From contig JARGSG010000058.1 in assembly GCA_030374805.1 (NCBI GenBank), forward strand, positions 124,001-188,000: a stretch of DNA of 64,000 bases. Reading direction: 5' to 3'. The position numbers were made by a program, and so were the translations under genes. Source of the DNA: Gracilaria gracilis. Lineage: Eukaryota; Rhodophyta; Florideophyceae; Gracilariales; Gracilariaceae. The notes beneath the pieces are model-generated. The model had not been told where the DNA came from. It worked only from the letters and a program-made list of their open reading frames with translations, and ran no database searches. This document shows, piece by piece, positions 1 through 10,527 of this stretch (its first letter is position 1; every line of letters begins with the position of its first letter).

Positions 1-765
1 TTCTTTTCCGAGGGAAGAAGCCATGGGGTGGGCGAAAGCGGGAGAGCCGGAGGAGGTTGCATGGGGGACGTGGTGGAAGAAGGTGTTGTCGGAGTGTGCG
101 AGTGCGAGTTGTCGTTTAAAGACTTGGATAGCATCCTCTCGGAAGATGGTGGCTGTGAAGAGGTTCTGTGGGTCGTGGAGGGTGATGGGGGTGAAACCGA
201 TGTTGGTGACTCGGTGTTGGAAGAGGTCTGTTTGAAGTTAGAGACATTGGGAGGCGGAGGAGACGGCGTTGTGGAAGGCTGTCTTGGAGAAGGAGGGGTC
301 GTGGAGGAGAGAGATGAGTTCGTCTGCCTTGCGGTGGCCAAGGGTGGAAGCGATGGAAGAGATGTAGAGGACCATGCGTTCGAGGTGAGGGTTGTTGAGG
401 AGAGGGAAGGAGGGGGGCGGTGGAGGAGGTGGGGAGGGGGAGAGGGAGCAGACGGGGGTGCCTACGATATGGTAGGCGTCTTGGGTGTTGACGGAGAGGG
501 AGAGCTGTTGCTAGTGGTAGGAGTCGTTGTCGGCGATGGGGACGTTATCGGAAGGGCCATTGGAGAGAGGAGGAGGGGGTGGTGGTGGGAGTAGGGGTGT
601 GGACTTGTGACGCTTTGTGCGTGGGGGAAAGTGAGGAACGTTGCCGCCGGGGGAGAGGAAACGCTTGTTGGCGGTGAAACGGTTGGGGCATCTTCTTTGG
701 TGCCTTTGAATGGAGGGGATGGTGCGAGCGAAGAAGGAGCAGCCTTCATAGCAGCAATTAGGCAT
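1..765 (-). pseudogene. Broken zinc-finger protein fragment, runs off left edge
   Basis: Read on the minus strand from an ATG at 765, the frame opens with a compact zinc-finger-like motif: CYEGC, twelve residues, then HQRRC (C-x3-C-x12-H-x3-C). A Pro/Ser-rich linker follows, with runs of proline. The frame is interrupted by TAG at 513-511 and TAA at 240-238. It stays protein-like after each stop, for example LERMVLYISSIASTLGH and then ITLHDPQNLFTATIFREDA, up to the window edge. I infer a decayed or readthrough-dependent coding sequence. N-terminal fingers of this layout occur in several transposon-encoded proteins, so a mobile origin is possible. I do not recognise the family. Two short introns around the stops cannot be excluded. 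Confidence 0.4.
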
Positions 766-869
766 GGCGGGGAGCGGTGTGGGGCTGTTGGGGGAGAGGG
801 GGGTACGTAGTGGTGGGGAGCGTAATATGGGGCACGGAGGGTGGGACGGAGTGATGGGGAAGGTGGCAC

Positions 870-1384
870 GTGATGCGAAGGCGTTTCAAAAGTGAGAGAA
901 TAAACGGCCGATATATGATATGAGAGTTGTTGAATAGATGTGCTGAATATCTATAGAGAGTTACTATTCGAAGGGTTTGTATTCTTTTAATCGTATTTCA
1001 TAAGCACCTATCTATGTAAATATATCCCTATTTGGAGATATACAAATCCCTATTTGGCGCCGTAAAGTTCTAAGGATATGCCACTTACACACTTACATTG
1101 GGTTCGGAAAATAGCATGAACGGAAGTAACATGCTAGTTTGTCTTCCATCCAAACTAGCAATGATGGAAATAATTGTGAATGATTCTTTCCACACAAACT
1201 AGCACTAGTGGAAATGTGGAAATATTTTCGGAAATTAAGCGCATCCAAATTTGGATAAATTCACCAGTTTTTCGATCATTTTAATTCGGTCATTTTTGAC
1301 ACCAAAACTAGCATTCTGATAACACCGACATCCGTTACCGGGTATGTTAGGAACCAGTAATACTGGTTGTTTTAACTCCCTTCC
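870..1384. other. AT-rich noncoding stretch
   Basis: No convincing open frame. The block is AT-rich, unlike both neighbours. It holds a short near-direct repeat around 1023-1060 (two copies of ATCCCTATTTGG) and no other structure that I could name. Confidence 0.5.
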
Positions 1385-3259
1385 TTGGAAGGTTGGACCT
1401 TGCCAAGGCGTTGCGCAAGCGCATCCCGCATCGTGGCCCTATCGCCAGTCGCCGTGTCGGCACCAAGCCACACTCCGCGGAGGAACTGCGCTACGATCTT
1501 ACCCGAGTTTGCACCCGTCTGGGGAACGTTTCCGGCAGCCGCCGTGCTTCGCGAAGGTGCAGAAGCGGAACCCGCTGCCGCGGACTCAGGCTCCTAAGGG
1601 TCAGGTTCATCCACCTCCGGAAGAGTGTCAGCCGTCATCTCCTCATCGGCGTCATCATCGCCCGCATCCTCGGGATCATTGTCCACCATGTGATCATCCT
1701 CCCCGCTCGCGCGGTAATAATCGTCAGAGTCGACGAACCCGACCGGATGACCGTCTGGGATCTCTCTCGGAGCATTCCGTAGTTCTGCCGCCTAGCTGGC
1801 AGATATCTTCCGTTATCCCCACGGATCAAAATGACGACGTCTCCCGCCAGTGCAGTGTTCCGACCCAAATCCGGGGCATGCCCGCCACCTCTGGCGAGCC
1901 GGCCATTCTGCTCAAGCGGGACCGATCTCCATTCAATAATGCCGATGTAATCGATCAATGCGAGAAGATCTTTGGCATTAGCCCTGCCCCCTAAGGGGAT
2001 GGGGAGGTCCAGGTGACGGATACCCGCCCACACGCGCGGAGTGATAAACCACATTCAATACTGGTCGTAAGCCTCACTGAGAATGTAAACCGCAGTGCGG
2101 AGCGCCCGCTCGGTGACGACGACCGAGCAGAGCCCGCTACGCGGATCGGTGAGAAGGTATGACCCTAGGTAGGTGAACACCGGGGGTAGCTCGACATAGC
2201 ACCCCCGCCATGTCTCAAGCTGAGCCCACCATGCCGGAAGAGGGACGTACAGAACCTTGTCGCTGAGCTGGAGCAATGCGCTCCACTTCTACGTTTTGAT
2301 ACTGGACGAAGTACCCAAATCGGGATCTGCAGCCACGCTCGAAGCGGACAAACTCCTGGAGGAAATTTAATCCGTATCGGCGCGCCATATAGTGGAGCTC
2401 GGCCCGAATGATCGGTCTTTGCCAACACATGGCTTCTTGCCGGGTAGCCAGGAATCCCGGCCAGGCGAAGGTCTCTAACGTCGAGAGACGGTCACAGTAA
2501 CTAATCTCCCCGCGAGTGCGGTACTGTTCGACGTCGAACTTCATCTCCGCAGGGATCGGGAACTCGAAAAGCGCCCGGTTTTGCCGTTGGTAACCAATAC
2601 GCACGAGAGCGGCATGCGCCTGAGCACGGGACTCGCCCGCATAGCGGAGAACCTGGTAAGCAGGGACGGCGACGCGCCAGCGCAAATCTCATGAGAAGGT
2701 GACGTTAGCGGAAGGTCTCCGAAAAGCCGCTCCGTTCCGTCGGAATACTGGGCGATGAACTCCTCATCAAAGACCGCAATTGGGGGAAACCACGGCGCAA
2801 GCCGGAGGCGCATGGCATCTTGCCCTCGCGCGGGTTTCGCCCAACAAGAGAATCGTATGAGGGCCACTCACGGCCTGCCTGGGATCCAGTCAAAGCCCCT
2901 TCAAGGGAGATTAGATCCCCCACACCGGTCGGTTGCCCCTGGTTTGTACCGGCTTGTTGCCCGCTCTGCGATACCGGAACGGATCGGAATCCGGTGAAGC
3001 TCACGGAGGGTGGTTGGTTCGATGTTTGTTCGTTGCCACTCATGGTGAGGTCAAGCACGGGAGGTGCCGGAAGATGTAGGTAGGAAGCCAAGGTGTCGGA
3101 GGAGTGGTGCGGTGTGATGGGTACTGCAACTGCAGGAGGCCACGTTGGTGATGGCAAGGAGATTGCCGGCGAGCCGGGAGAGGGCGTGCTTATACGTTCC
3201 ATCGTTGCCGCCGTCGTTTCCCTCTTCGAGGTGTTACTTCCGTCTAAGAAGGCGGACAT
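1385..3259 (-). pseudogene. Antisense accessory gene of LTR element D, frameshifted
   Basis: The minus strand encodes, over several frames, the same protein family found at 46313-49142, 59009-60604 and (plus strand) 60921-62868. Diagnostic blocks are IGYQRQNRALFEFPIP and YRTRGEISYCDRLSTLETFAW (about 2450-2600), FGYFVQYQNVEVERI (about 2280-2330), then RGCYVELPPVFTYLG and VYILSEAYDQY (about 2055-2210) and LGGRAN. A Ser/Thr/Pro-rich N-terminus begins at ATG 3259, only about 27 bp from the likely start of the LTR at 3286. A promoter for it would therefore have to lie in the LTR, reading backwards. The frames do not join (changes near 2870 and 2690-2280, and a stop after EAYDQY), so this copy is dead. 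No pol is left to its left. The function of the family is unknown. Confidence 0.7.
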
Positions 3260-3285
3260 GTGGTGCAACGCCCTCTGAGAGGTGG

Positions 3286-4435
3286 TTGACAATAGTTTGT
3301 CATATTCCGACAAGTCGGTCAACTCCCCGAGTAGAGGTATATGAATAGCAATAGCTACTATAGTGGATAGGACACGTGGATTACGGACGAGCCCGGAGGT
3401 TGGCCACGTACTCGTGGAATGGTCGCCACGACGCGTGGGTAATTGCCACTGCGCGTGGGTGAATTTAGTTTCTTTATTTAATTATTGTTGGCAGAGCTAG
3501 ACTGCTTAGCGTGCCGGCGATCATCGCCGCCGCGCACAGTAAAGCTTCCCCAACCAGGGTTGGCTCTAGACTCTTTCGCCTTCGGCGGTTATCGAATCCT
3601 CCTTGAAAAGATACCCCGTAGCATACGGATAGTCTATCTTCCCGGCTTCCTCTAAAAGAACCCATCTGTGGGAGTGTTTTGCCGCTGTTTGTCGCGTTCG
3701 ACCCTGTACAGGGAGAACCCTGGCGTTTACAGTACCTTGTGATCCTTTTGTCCTTTTTCTTGTCTCCATTCTCCGCTCTCGCGGATCTCCTTTTCCTTTT
3801 CCGCACTTCTGTAGACTCGTGCCTCTTGCGAAGATACCTCAACCCACTCAAATGGTGCCGATCCGATTCTCTGTTCAAATCTATACGCTCCGTCGTGACG
3901 GCTTGGTCTCGGCTTACATCCGACTTCACCGTTCCTTGCCAGAGAGGCTCTGTCTGCTGACTGCTCTGCTAGGGAGGAAGATCTCGGACGTCTTCGTGCT
4001 GTCTTTCCGCCCCTGGCGTTGTAGTAAAAGTCTACCCTCCCTGTCTACCCTCCCTTCATTCTCTAAAGGAACCCATCTGTGAAACTTTTCTCCCATTTTG
4101 TCGCAATTGAACTTATACAGGGACAGCCCCGGTGTGTATCGTTTCGTTCTACCCTTTTTCCTTATTATTTTCACAACTTCCCGTTCTCGTAGATTTCATT
4201 TTTCTCCACTACCGCGGACTCGCTACCTTACACAAGAGCGCAAATACGCACACACGTGGTACATATCTTTCTCTCCATCTACTCTCTACGCTCCGCTGTG
4301 ACGGCTCAATGTCGGTCCTGCACCCGAAACGTTCTTGCCTTACATAAGAGGCTCTGTCTACGGCCCAACTTCCACAGTGGAGAATTTTGGACGTCTTGGT
4401 TGTCTTTTCTGGACTTGAGCGGTGCACTTTAAAAG
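3286..4435 (+). repeat. Degenerate LTRs of element D (element-B family), partly duplicated
   Basis: The sequence matches the interrupted LTR of element B (38193-38268 plus 50220-50867). Both have a CCGAC..GTCGG block near the start, GTTGGCTCTAGACT followed by a Cys/Pro-coding-like pyrimidine stretch, AAAGGAACCCAT-type and TGTTCGCCC-type blocks, and an end of the form GGACGTCTT...GCACT. Two successive partial copies seem present, about 3286-4025 and 4040-4435, each with an ACCCATCTGTG block and a GGACGTCTT block. With the antisense gene at 1385-3259 this gives the order accessory gene, then 3' LTR. Boundaries are approximate because the copies have diverged. Confidence 0.6.
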
Positions 4436-4934
4436 GACGGGCTTCATGTCGCATACCAACCACATTTATGTCATCGCTTCTAGTATGAAATGTTAGTAAG
4501 TGTTTAGAAAGTATATTTAAATATATCGTTGAATTCAAATTGACATTCTAAGCAAAAACATGCCATTAAAATACCAGAAAAGAACCGCAAGCCATATCAA
4601 ATATACTTTCTTTCTGATGTTGAAAAAGAATTTTGGGTTTGTTGTACGTTACGGCTTGTACTACGCTAGACTAACTCATCAATCTAAGTTGAACACTTTG
4701 GCCTCAGAAATGAATAATGTGTTTTACAAAACAGGGTTACCTAAAAGCATTTATATTGTTCATTGTAATGTGAGAGTTTAAGGTTTGCAAAATATATTAA
4801 GTGTATATGTCTTAGGTTTTTCTTATAAGAAAAAAACGTCTTAAAGGATTGGTTAAAAGCAAAAAAATATAGTTTGAAAATTATATGGGTTGTTCTTGAA
4901 AAGCAAAAGAGCAATGTAGTATAACATCTTTTCT
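4436..4934. other. AT-rich noncoding stretch
   Basis: No supported gene. The sequence is AT-rich and has short spurious frames on both strands. It ends exactly where the 508-bp LTR begins. Confidence 0.5.
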
Positions 4935-5442
4935 TGTAGTACAATGAGACCTCAATGGGTTGGTGCCACGTGGGCCTACTGGTGCGCCTTGCTGGCTGCA
5001 CTGTACCCAATTGGTATTCTGTATTTTATAATTTCTAATTCCTAATTTCTAATTTAGTTTAGCTTAACATTGCTGGCCCATGGCAGTAGGTCATGGGCAC
5101 AGCCGATGACGTCATCCGCGCGTGGGAGATCGGCGTCGGTGCACCTTGTATATATTGTGGTGCACCTCGCCTTCCCCCTCGGGTATTGTAAAGTCAGGCA
5201 CCATTAGGGCAGTAACTATACCATCTTGGTCACTTGCTACTCTATTACTATTCAGGGTTTACCGCGCGTCGACGTCTACTACCGTACACCTACACGGTCT
5301 AGACTAGTTGCCCCGCAGTTTGCCCCTGCGGGTTTCAGGTGCCCTACTACCATATTGGTTTTGTGTTTTTCCCCTTTAGGTTGAGCCCTCGCGCGCTCCC
5401 TCTACCAGGCGGACCCCACACCTTATCGGTATTTGTAAGACA
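4935..5442 (+). repeat. Isolated LTR of element-A family (508 bp)
   Basis: It begins TGTAGTACAATGAGACC and ends TTTGTAAGACA, colinear with the two LTRs of element A (38269-38776 and 49707-50214) and the same length. It carries the same U3 landmarks: the GCCCATG...CATGGGC inverted repeat, a TGACGTCA palindrome at 5107-5114 and TATATA at 5149-5154. There is no internal region on either side, so this is a solo or truncated LTR. The flanks (TTTCT on the left, TCCCC on the right) do not form a 5-bp target duplication. A simple solo LTR made by LTR-LTR recombination is therefore not proven. On its right it directly abuts a broken transposase. Confidence 0.85.
5107..5154 (+). promoter_or_regulatory. 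CRE-like TGACGTCA and TATA element in isolated LTR
   Basis: TGACGTCA at 5107-5114 is followed 35 bp later by TATATA at 5149-5154. The same pair is kept in both LTRs of element A. The arrangement suits a U3 promoter for RNA polymerase II. This is inference from position and conservation; no start site is visible. Confidence 0.5.
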
Positions 5443-6343
5443 TCCCCAGAGACGACATCGGCGTATCTAATGTTCTTCTCTCCCACCAATGCTAGCGTTT
5501 TATGATCATTCATGTTGATGCAGAAATGCGTTTCATCGGCATTGAATACATCATCTTCAGGCAACTTGTTCGAACGAGAATCGCGTGCCAGTTGTCCCAA
5601 ATGGTATGCAAATTCACGTTCAATGTGCTCTTGTTTGGCTGGGGAGACCATCAGCTTCCCAGATTGATATCGGCTTACAATGTGGGAACGTTGCATGAAC
5701 GATTGGACACAGAAGGATGTAATGTGGGTCGAAATGAGATTTTTGGTGCGCGGGTCCACCATGGTAACGTGATAGTCTCCATTTTGCTTCTTGGAGATAA
5801 GTGACAGTGCTAATCGACGTAAGAGACGAGCTTTGAATTTTAGTCCCACCTTGCGCATTCGGTTGAAGTCATTGACAAGATCTTCTTGTAATTCTGCAAC
5901 CCACGCAGTTTTTGCGGCCTTGCCCGGAGTTCGTCTTGCAGTAATATCTTTTGAATCCGGTCTTAGTGTGCTTAACAAAGGAAAAGTCATTGTTCTTCTA
6001 TTGCTTATTGCTTCCTACGACCAGCAAATTCCTGTTTCTTCAAGACCTGATGAAACACTGTAAATTCTTCCGTGGATGCCTGCTCTATCATCCATTTTGC
6101 AATTTGCGCTTTGTTTGTCTTGGGCAAAACGATCTGAGGAAGACGCTTGCGGTTGGTTTGAATAGAGCTGGCCTCCGTAGCGTTTATTTGTGGTCCTGAA
6201 GTCGAGTGACTTTCATTGGGCTGTGCCCAGAATTTGAATCTGTCGTTGTCGTGCTTGCTGCGGTTGCCTGGTTTGCCGCCATACAAATAAAAGCGGTGAG
6301 GAGCGGTGAAGCGTTCATTGACATGAGTTGCTCTCGTGACCAA
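5443..6343 (-). pseudogene. Pogo/Tigger-like DDE transposase, broken
   Basis: The minus-strand frame 5990-5443 contains the hallmark NADETHFCINMN, which carries the first catalytic Asp block of the DDE_1 (pogo/Tigger) nuclease, and ends at GDVLQIPI against the LTR boundary at 5442. The upstream part (6343-6005) is in another frame and includes PQIVLPKTNKAQIAKWMIEQ, consistent with an N-terminal helix-turn-helix region. The two frames are separated by stops and a frameshift near 6000. The C-terminal half with the remaining acidic residues is missing, and I do not find it to the left of the LTR. In this family the protein cuts and rejoins transposon ends at TA sites. This copy cannot do so. Confidence 0.7.
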
Positions 6344-6713
6344 TTGTGATCGTAAAGAATTAGATACGTTGCTCTACTGGTGAGATATCTTCAAGGCATG
6401 ATGGCAAAGGATCTTTCCCGCGCAATTGGTATGTAATGACTTGGCACCCACACTATTTGTGTTCGCAATCCAGTTGACCTCTCATAAATTAGTGTGGGCC
6501 ACTCTAATTCATGTGCCCACACTATTTTGGCACCCACACTAATTGCAGCAATCAACTGTAGTTTGTATATGTACATTAAAATTGAATGATGGCGCGCTTT
6601 TAATTGCAAAGATATGTCTAAATAAGGATATCTCATATAAAGTTTTATGGATTTTTGGCAGTCTCATAGGAGTGTTTTATTCTTTTACACGATTGCCTCG
6701 TCATGTGATTTAG
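6344..6713. repeat. Noncoding stretch with clustered inverted and direct short repeats
   Basis: The motif TTGGCACCCACACTA occurs at 6441-6455. A near copy, TGTGCCCACACTATTTTGG, lies at 6512-6530 and runs into another CACCCACACTAATT ending at 6544. An inverted version, TTAGTGTGGGCC, lies at 6489-6500. Such clusters are typical of subterminal transposase-binding repeats, and the cluster lies just upstream of the broken pogo-like transposase. I could not define a terminal inverted repeat. Confidence 0.45.
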
Positions 6714-7145
6714 AGCATCTCCACCGGGCATGAAGAATTGGTATCAAAAAAGCAAAACGTCTCAGACGTGGCGATCATATATTGGCTACTACTTTCTTGC
6801 TGTTTTGCTTATTTGCTCTCATTTCTGTTATCTCCACCGGCAAGCCCTACAGAAAACCACTCTCTGTCTACTGTGGAACGAACACAAAATTCGATTTTGA
6901 TGCGGAGTTTACGAAAGAGCGACCGGCCGACGCAAACAGCGTCACTCAAGCTACTCAGTGCCGTACACGTGGATACTAATTTGGTTCAGGTCTTTTGAAC
7001 AGGTTCAGATTTCCGAAGCAAATCGTGTCGATTTGCTTCGGAAATCTGAACCTGTTCAAAAATTTGCTCTTTTTTCCGCCCCGTTGGAGATGTAGAGTTC
7101 AGCAAAAATCTATTTTACTCGTTTGCCTCTACCGGTGGAGATGCT
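6714..7145. mobile_element. MITE-like element with 14-bp terminal inverted repeats
   Basis: AGCATCTCCACCGG at 6714-6727 is matched perfectly by its inverse CCGGTGGAGATGCT at 7132-7145. A second, inner pair of similar sequence (ATCTCCACCGG near 6831 and CCGTTGGAGAT at 7081-7091) suggests a nested or duplicated end. No transposase is encoded. The core holds a perfect palindrome (6996-7058). A short TTA near both ends could be the target duplication, but the alignment is ambiguous. Confidence 0.65.
6996..7058. repeat. Perfect 30-bp palindrome with 3-nt loop
   Basis: Thirty bases starting TGAACAGGTTCAGATTTCCG at 6996 are repeated exactly in inverse order after the spacer TGT (7026-7028), ending at 7058. 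There are no mismatches. As RNA this would be a 30-bp hairpin. It lies inside the MITE-like element. Confidence 0.9.
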
Positions 7146-7146
7146 T

Positions 7147-7180
7147 TTATAAGGGTCCCGGAGAATCTACGCACTGTGAG
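7147..7180 (+). repeat. Short dispersed repeat, copy 1
   Basis: A 27-bp identical core, starting GGTCCCGGAGAATCTACGCA and ending CTGTGAG, preceded by TTATAAG, recurs in inverse orientation at 15781-15817. The two copies have different sequence beyond the final GTGAG. Copy 1 overlaps the left tip of the foldback-like element. Confidence 0.7.
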
Positions 7181-10047
7181 GAATGTAGAAAAAAGGCCCC
7201 AGAACCTCCACTTTATTGTAACAAATCAGCGCAGATCCCCTTTCATCGAAGTAACGCTCCCTGAACCTCAACATCTCCTGGGCTCCTGCCAAGTGTCTAG
7301 ATCTTCCGTTGCAGAGATTCTTATTGGCCCTTACAACTTTTGTAGGCGTGACAGCACGCACCCGCACTCCGGTAGAATTCAAAAAAGCGCGCGCTCTTCT
7401 GTCGCGCTCCCAAACCAGTCCGCCCACCCCCGCCGCCGTCGCCATCACCCCACCGCCGCCGTCGTCACCGCACCCCACCACCGTCGCCACCACACCCTAT
7501 ATCCGCACCTAAAACCCATTCCATCCCACCACCGTCGCCACCACTCCCTAAACCAGCAGAGCCGTCACCGCCACACCACCGCCGTCGCCACCAGAGCCGT
7601 CACCGCCACACCACCGCCGCCGTTGCCATGACATCCTGCCATCACCCCAGCACCTTCATCGCCACTCAACCCCACCGTCGTGGCCCCCGCCGATGTCGCA
7701 ACTACACCGTCGCTACTGTCGTCACCACATCTCCCCCGCCAAATTCCCGCCGCTGTGGGCACCACACCTCTACTGCTGTGGCCACTTCATCCCGCACCGC
7801 CGCCCCCAGATCCCTGCCGCCGTCGAAACTCCATCATAACCACCACCGTCCCCGAAATATTACTGCCGTCGTCACTGCCACAACATTGAGGCGGTCACAA
7901 CCACTCTAACGTGGTCCTCGTCGCCTCTCCGCCATCACCACTACATTCCCAACACCGTCGGTTCGCACCGCCACCGTCGCACCAACACCGCCGTCCCCGC
8001 CATACAACTGCTGCTTTCACCGCCCTACAATCGCCGCTGTTACTTATACTTCTTACTGCCGTGACCGCCATACCACCACCGCTTTCATCGCCATAATACC
8101 ACTTCCGTGGCCACTACCTCAAACCAGTCGTCGCCGTTAAAATGTTTTCTCTGTTCTTGCCACTCCGTCATCACCGTCGCCGCCACAACCACACTTTCGT
8201 CGTTCTTGCTCCGACAACGCCATCGCCGCCTCAGCAGTACTTTTGCCAATGCACGAATCCCACCATCGACGCCGCCCAACTCTTCTGACTGTAGTCTTTA
8301 TAATCGCACCGCCGTCGTTGCTTCATCACCACCGCAACTCTCGTCAGGTTCCCATATTCAGCGCCGCTACCCAGTCATCACCTTCAACGTGACAGCGACA
8401 CTTCCGTCGGTGATAGTACGGCTACCGTTAGGTACTATTTATAAGCACGTCGTTGCATGAATTAAAACACGTATGAACCTTCATTCTCGTTGAACTTTTT
8501 CTTCAAGTACACTTTTAATATGGACTTGAGCGATGATCGGGCAAAGCAATAAGCAGAACCACTCTTTAATTCAGGTTGAGTAGCTCGAGTTCTAGAGGAA
8601 GTTAAAAGTATCAGTCGAAATTAAGATGCACCAAGACGTAGCAATTTATTGTGTCAGTGTTAACAAACACGATGCGGAGACAGCTGGTAGACTTAGCGAG
8701 AGAATACAAATATAATTCGAAACAGCACAAAAACGGAGGGGCGGAAGACATTGACGTCGTGTCATTATGGTTACAACGATGGAGGTATGGCAACGACGGT
8801 GATGATGGTGTGGCGGCGACGGGAATAGAGTTTTACGGGCGACGAAGATCGACGTTTCGCGGCGACGGCGGTTATGTGGCAGTGGCGACTGCAGTGAGAG
8901 TATGGCGGAGACGGCAGTAGTAGTGTGGCGGTGAGGGTGTGGCAGTGCCTGCCATAGTAAGTGGTAGCAACGGCGGTAGAGTTGGCGTTTTGACGGCATT
9001 GGGGTGTAGGGCCCACAGGCGGCGGTGGTGTGGTTGTCACGGCGTCAGTTGTGTGGCGCAGACGGCTGAGCTGGTGTAGCGGCGTTGGTGGTGAGGGTGA
9101 AGTAGCGACGGCGGTGGAGATGTTATGGTGACGTCGGTGGGGTGATGGCGACCGCTGTAGGGTGGTTGCGACGGCGGTAGTGTTGCGGCAATGACGGCGG
9201 CAGTATAATTGCGGCGATGGTGTTTGCGATGTGTTTGCGGCAGCGTCGGGAGTCTGGGTGCGACGGCGGTGGGGTGGGGTGGCAACAGCGGCATGGGTGT
9301 CGTGGCGACAGAGGCGGAGATGTGGTGGCGACGGCGGCGGAGATATGGTGGCCACAGAGGCGGGGGTGTAATTGAGACGGCGGCGGAGGTCTGGTGGCGA
9401 CGGTGGAGGGGTGGGGTGGCGACAGCAGTAGGGGTGTGGTGGTGACAGAGGCGGGGACGTGGTGGGTGAGGTGTGGTGGTGACAGCAACCTGGGTGTGGT
9501 TTCGACGGAGGGGGGGGGTCTGGTGGCAACGAAAGTAGTGTGGGGTGCGGACGGTGGTGGGGTGATGACAACGGCTGTGGGATGTAATGGCGGAGGTGGT
9601 ATGGCGGTGACGCCGGTGCGAATGTAGGGTGTGGTGGCGACGGCGGTGGTTTGGGATGGCGACAGCGGTCGGGGTGTGGTGGCGACGGTGGTGGGATGGA
9701 ATGGGTTTTAGGTGCGGATGTAGGGTGTGGTGGCGACGGTGGTGGGGTGCGGTAACGGCGGCGGCGGTGGGGTGATGGCGACGGCGGCGGGGGTGGGCGG
9801 ACTGGTTTGGGAGCGCGACAGAAGAGCGCGCGCTTTTTTGAATTCTACCGGAGTGCGGGTGCGTGCTGTCACGCCTACAAAAGTTGTAAGGGCCAATAAG
9901 AATCTCTGCAACGGAAGATCTAGACACTTGGCAGGAGCCCAAGAGATGTTGAGGTTCAGGGAGCGTTACTTCGATGAAAGAGGATCTGCGCTGATTTGTT
10001 ACAATAAAGTGGAGGTTCTGGGGCCTTTTTTTTACATTCCTCACAGT
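7173..10047. mobile_element. Foldback-like element with long minisatellite inverted arms
   Basis: About 375 bp at the left tip (7173-7550) recur almost exactly, inverted, at the right tip (9670-10047). I see only a few substitutions. Inward from each tip the arms turn into a minisatellite of CACCACCGCCGTCGCCAC-type units on the left (about 7430-8420) and its complement on the right (about 8720-9700). The centre (about 8430-8640) is unique and AT-richer. Long inverted termini built of short tandem repeats around a small centre are the defining layout of foldback transposons. Long open frames across the arms encode only His/Pro/Thr/Arg repeats and are a by-product of the triplet-like repeat. 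No target duplication was found. Confidence 0.6.
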
Positions 10048-10527
10048 CAACGGGCCGGGGATGCCAAATGTTTTAGATATTGTGAAATGCGAACGTTGAA
10101 GTTGGAGGACTAAACCGCTTGATTTCGATGATTTTGATAGAGTCAACGGCCATATTATGTGTAAAATTGTAAACTCAATTTATTTGGAGCATTGCATACC
10201 ATATCTCCTACTACCTCTGTCCTAGCATACTAACATTTCTGACTCCGGAATTTTGACAAAAACTATTCTTCAAAGTCTAAAGTTCAAACCCAAATTTTGA
10301 AAAAAGATCTTTTCACCATCCTGGATGCCGAGATACCCAACTTTAAAATGTTTCCAAATCATGTGACTGTTTTACATGAATTTGAAAACTCCGACATCCA
10401 CGTTTTGGAGACAGCGGACAGCATCATCAATGATCACTCATCATGACAAATCCGAACTTGAGAGTACGGCGACGACGAGGTCGCTGGAAATTCATGGCTG
10501 ATTGCCGCCGTCTTTGAAAGGCTGCGC
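10048..10527. other. Noncoding stretch
   Basis: AT-rich sequence between the foldback-like element and the WD40 fragment. No open frame or repeat that I could support. Confidence 0.45.

Noticed and set aside
28-594. 188-codon plus-strand frame rich in Gly, Glu, Val
   Set aside because: It is the complement of the Pro/Ser-rich zinc-finger frame on the other strand and has no features of its own.
7430-8420. Tandem repeat array considered as CRISPR
   Set aside because: Units are contiguous, short and degenerate with no unique spacers of constant size, and the sequence is eukaryotic.
9037-10146. 369-codon minus-strand frame rich in His, Pro, Thr
   Set aside because: It is read through the minisatellite arm of the foldback-like element, the opposite arm gives similar peptides, and three-base periodic repeats avoid stops by chance.
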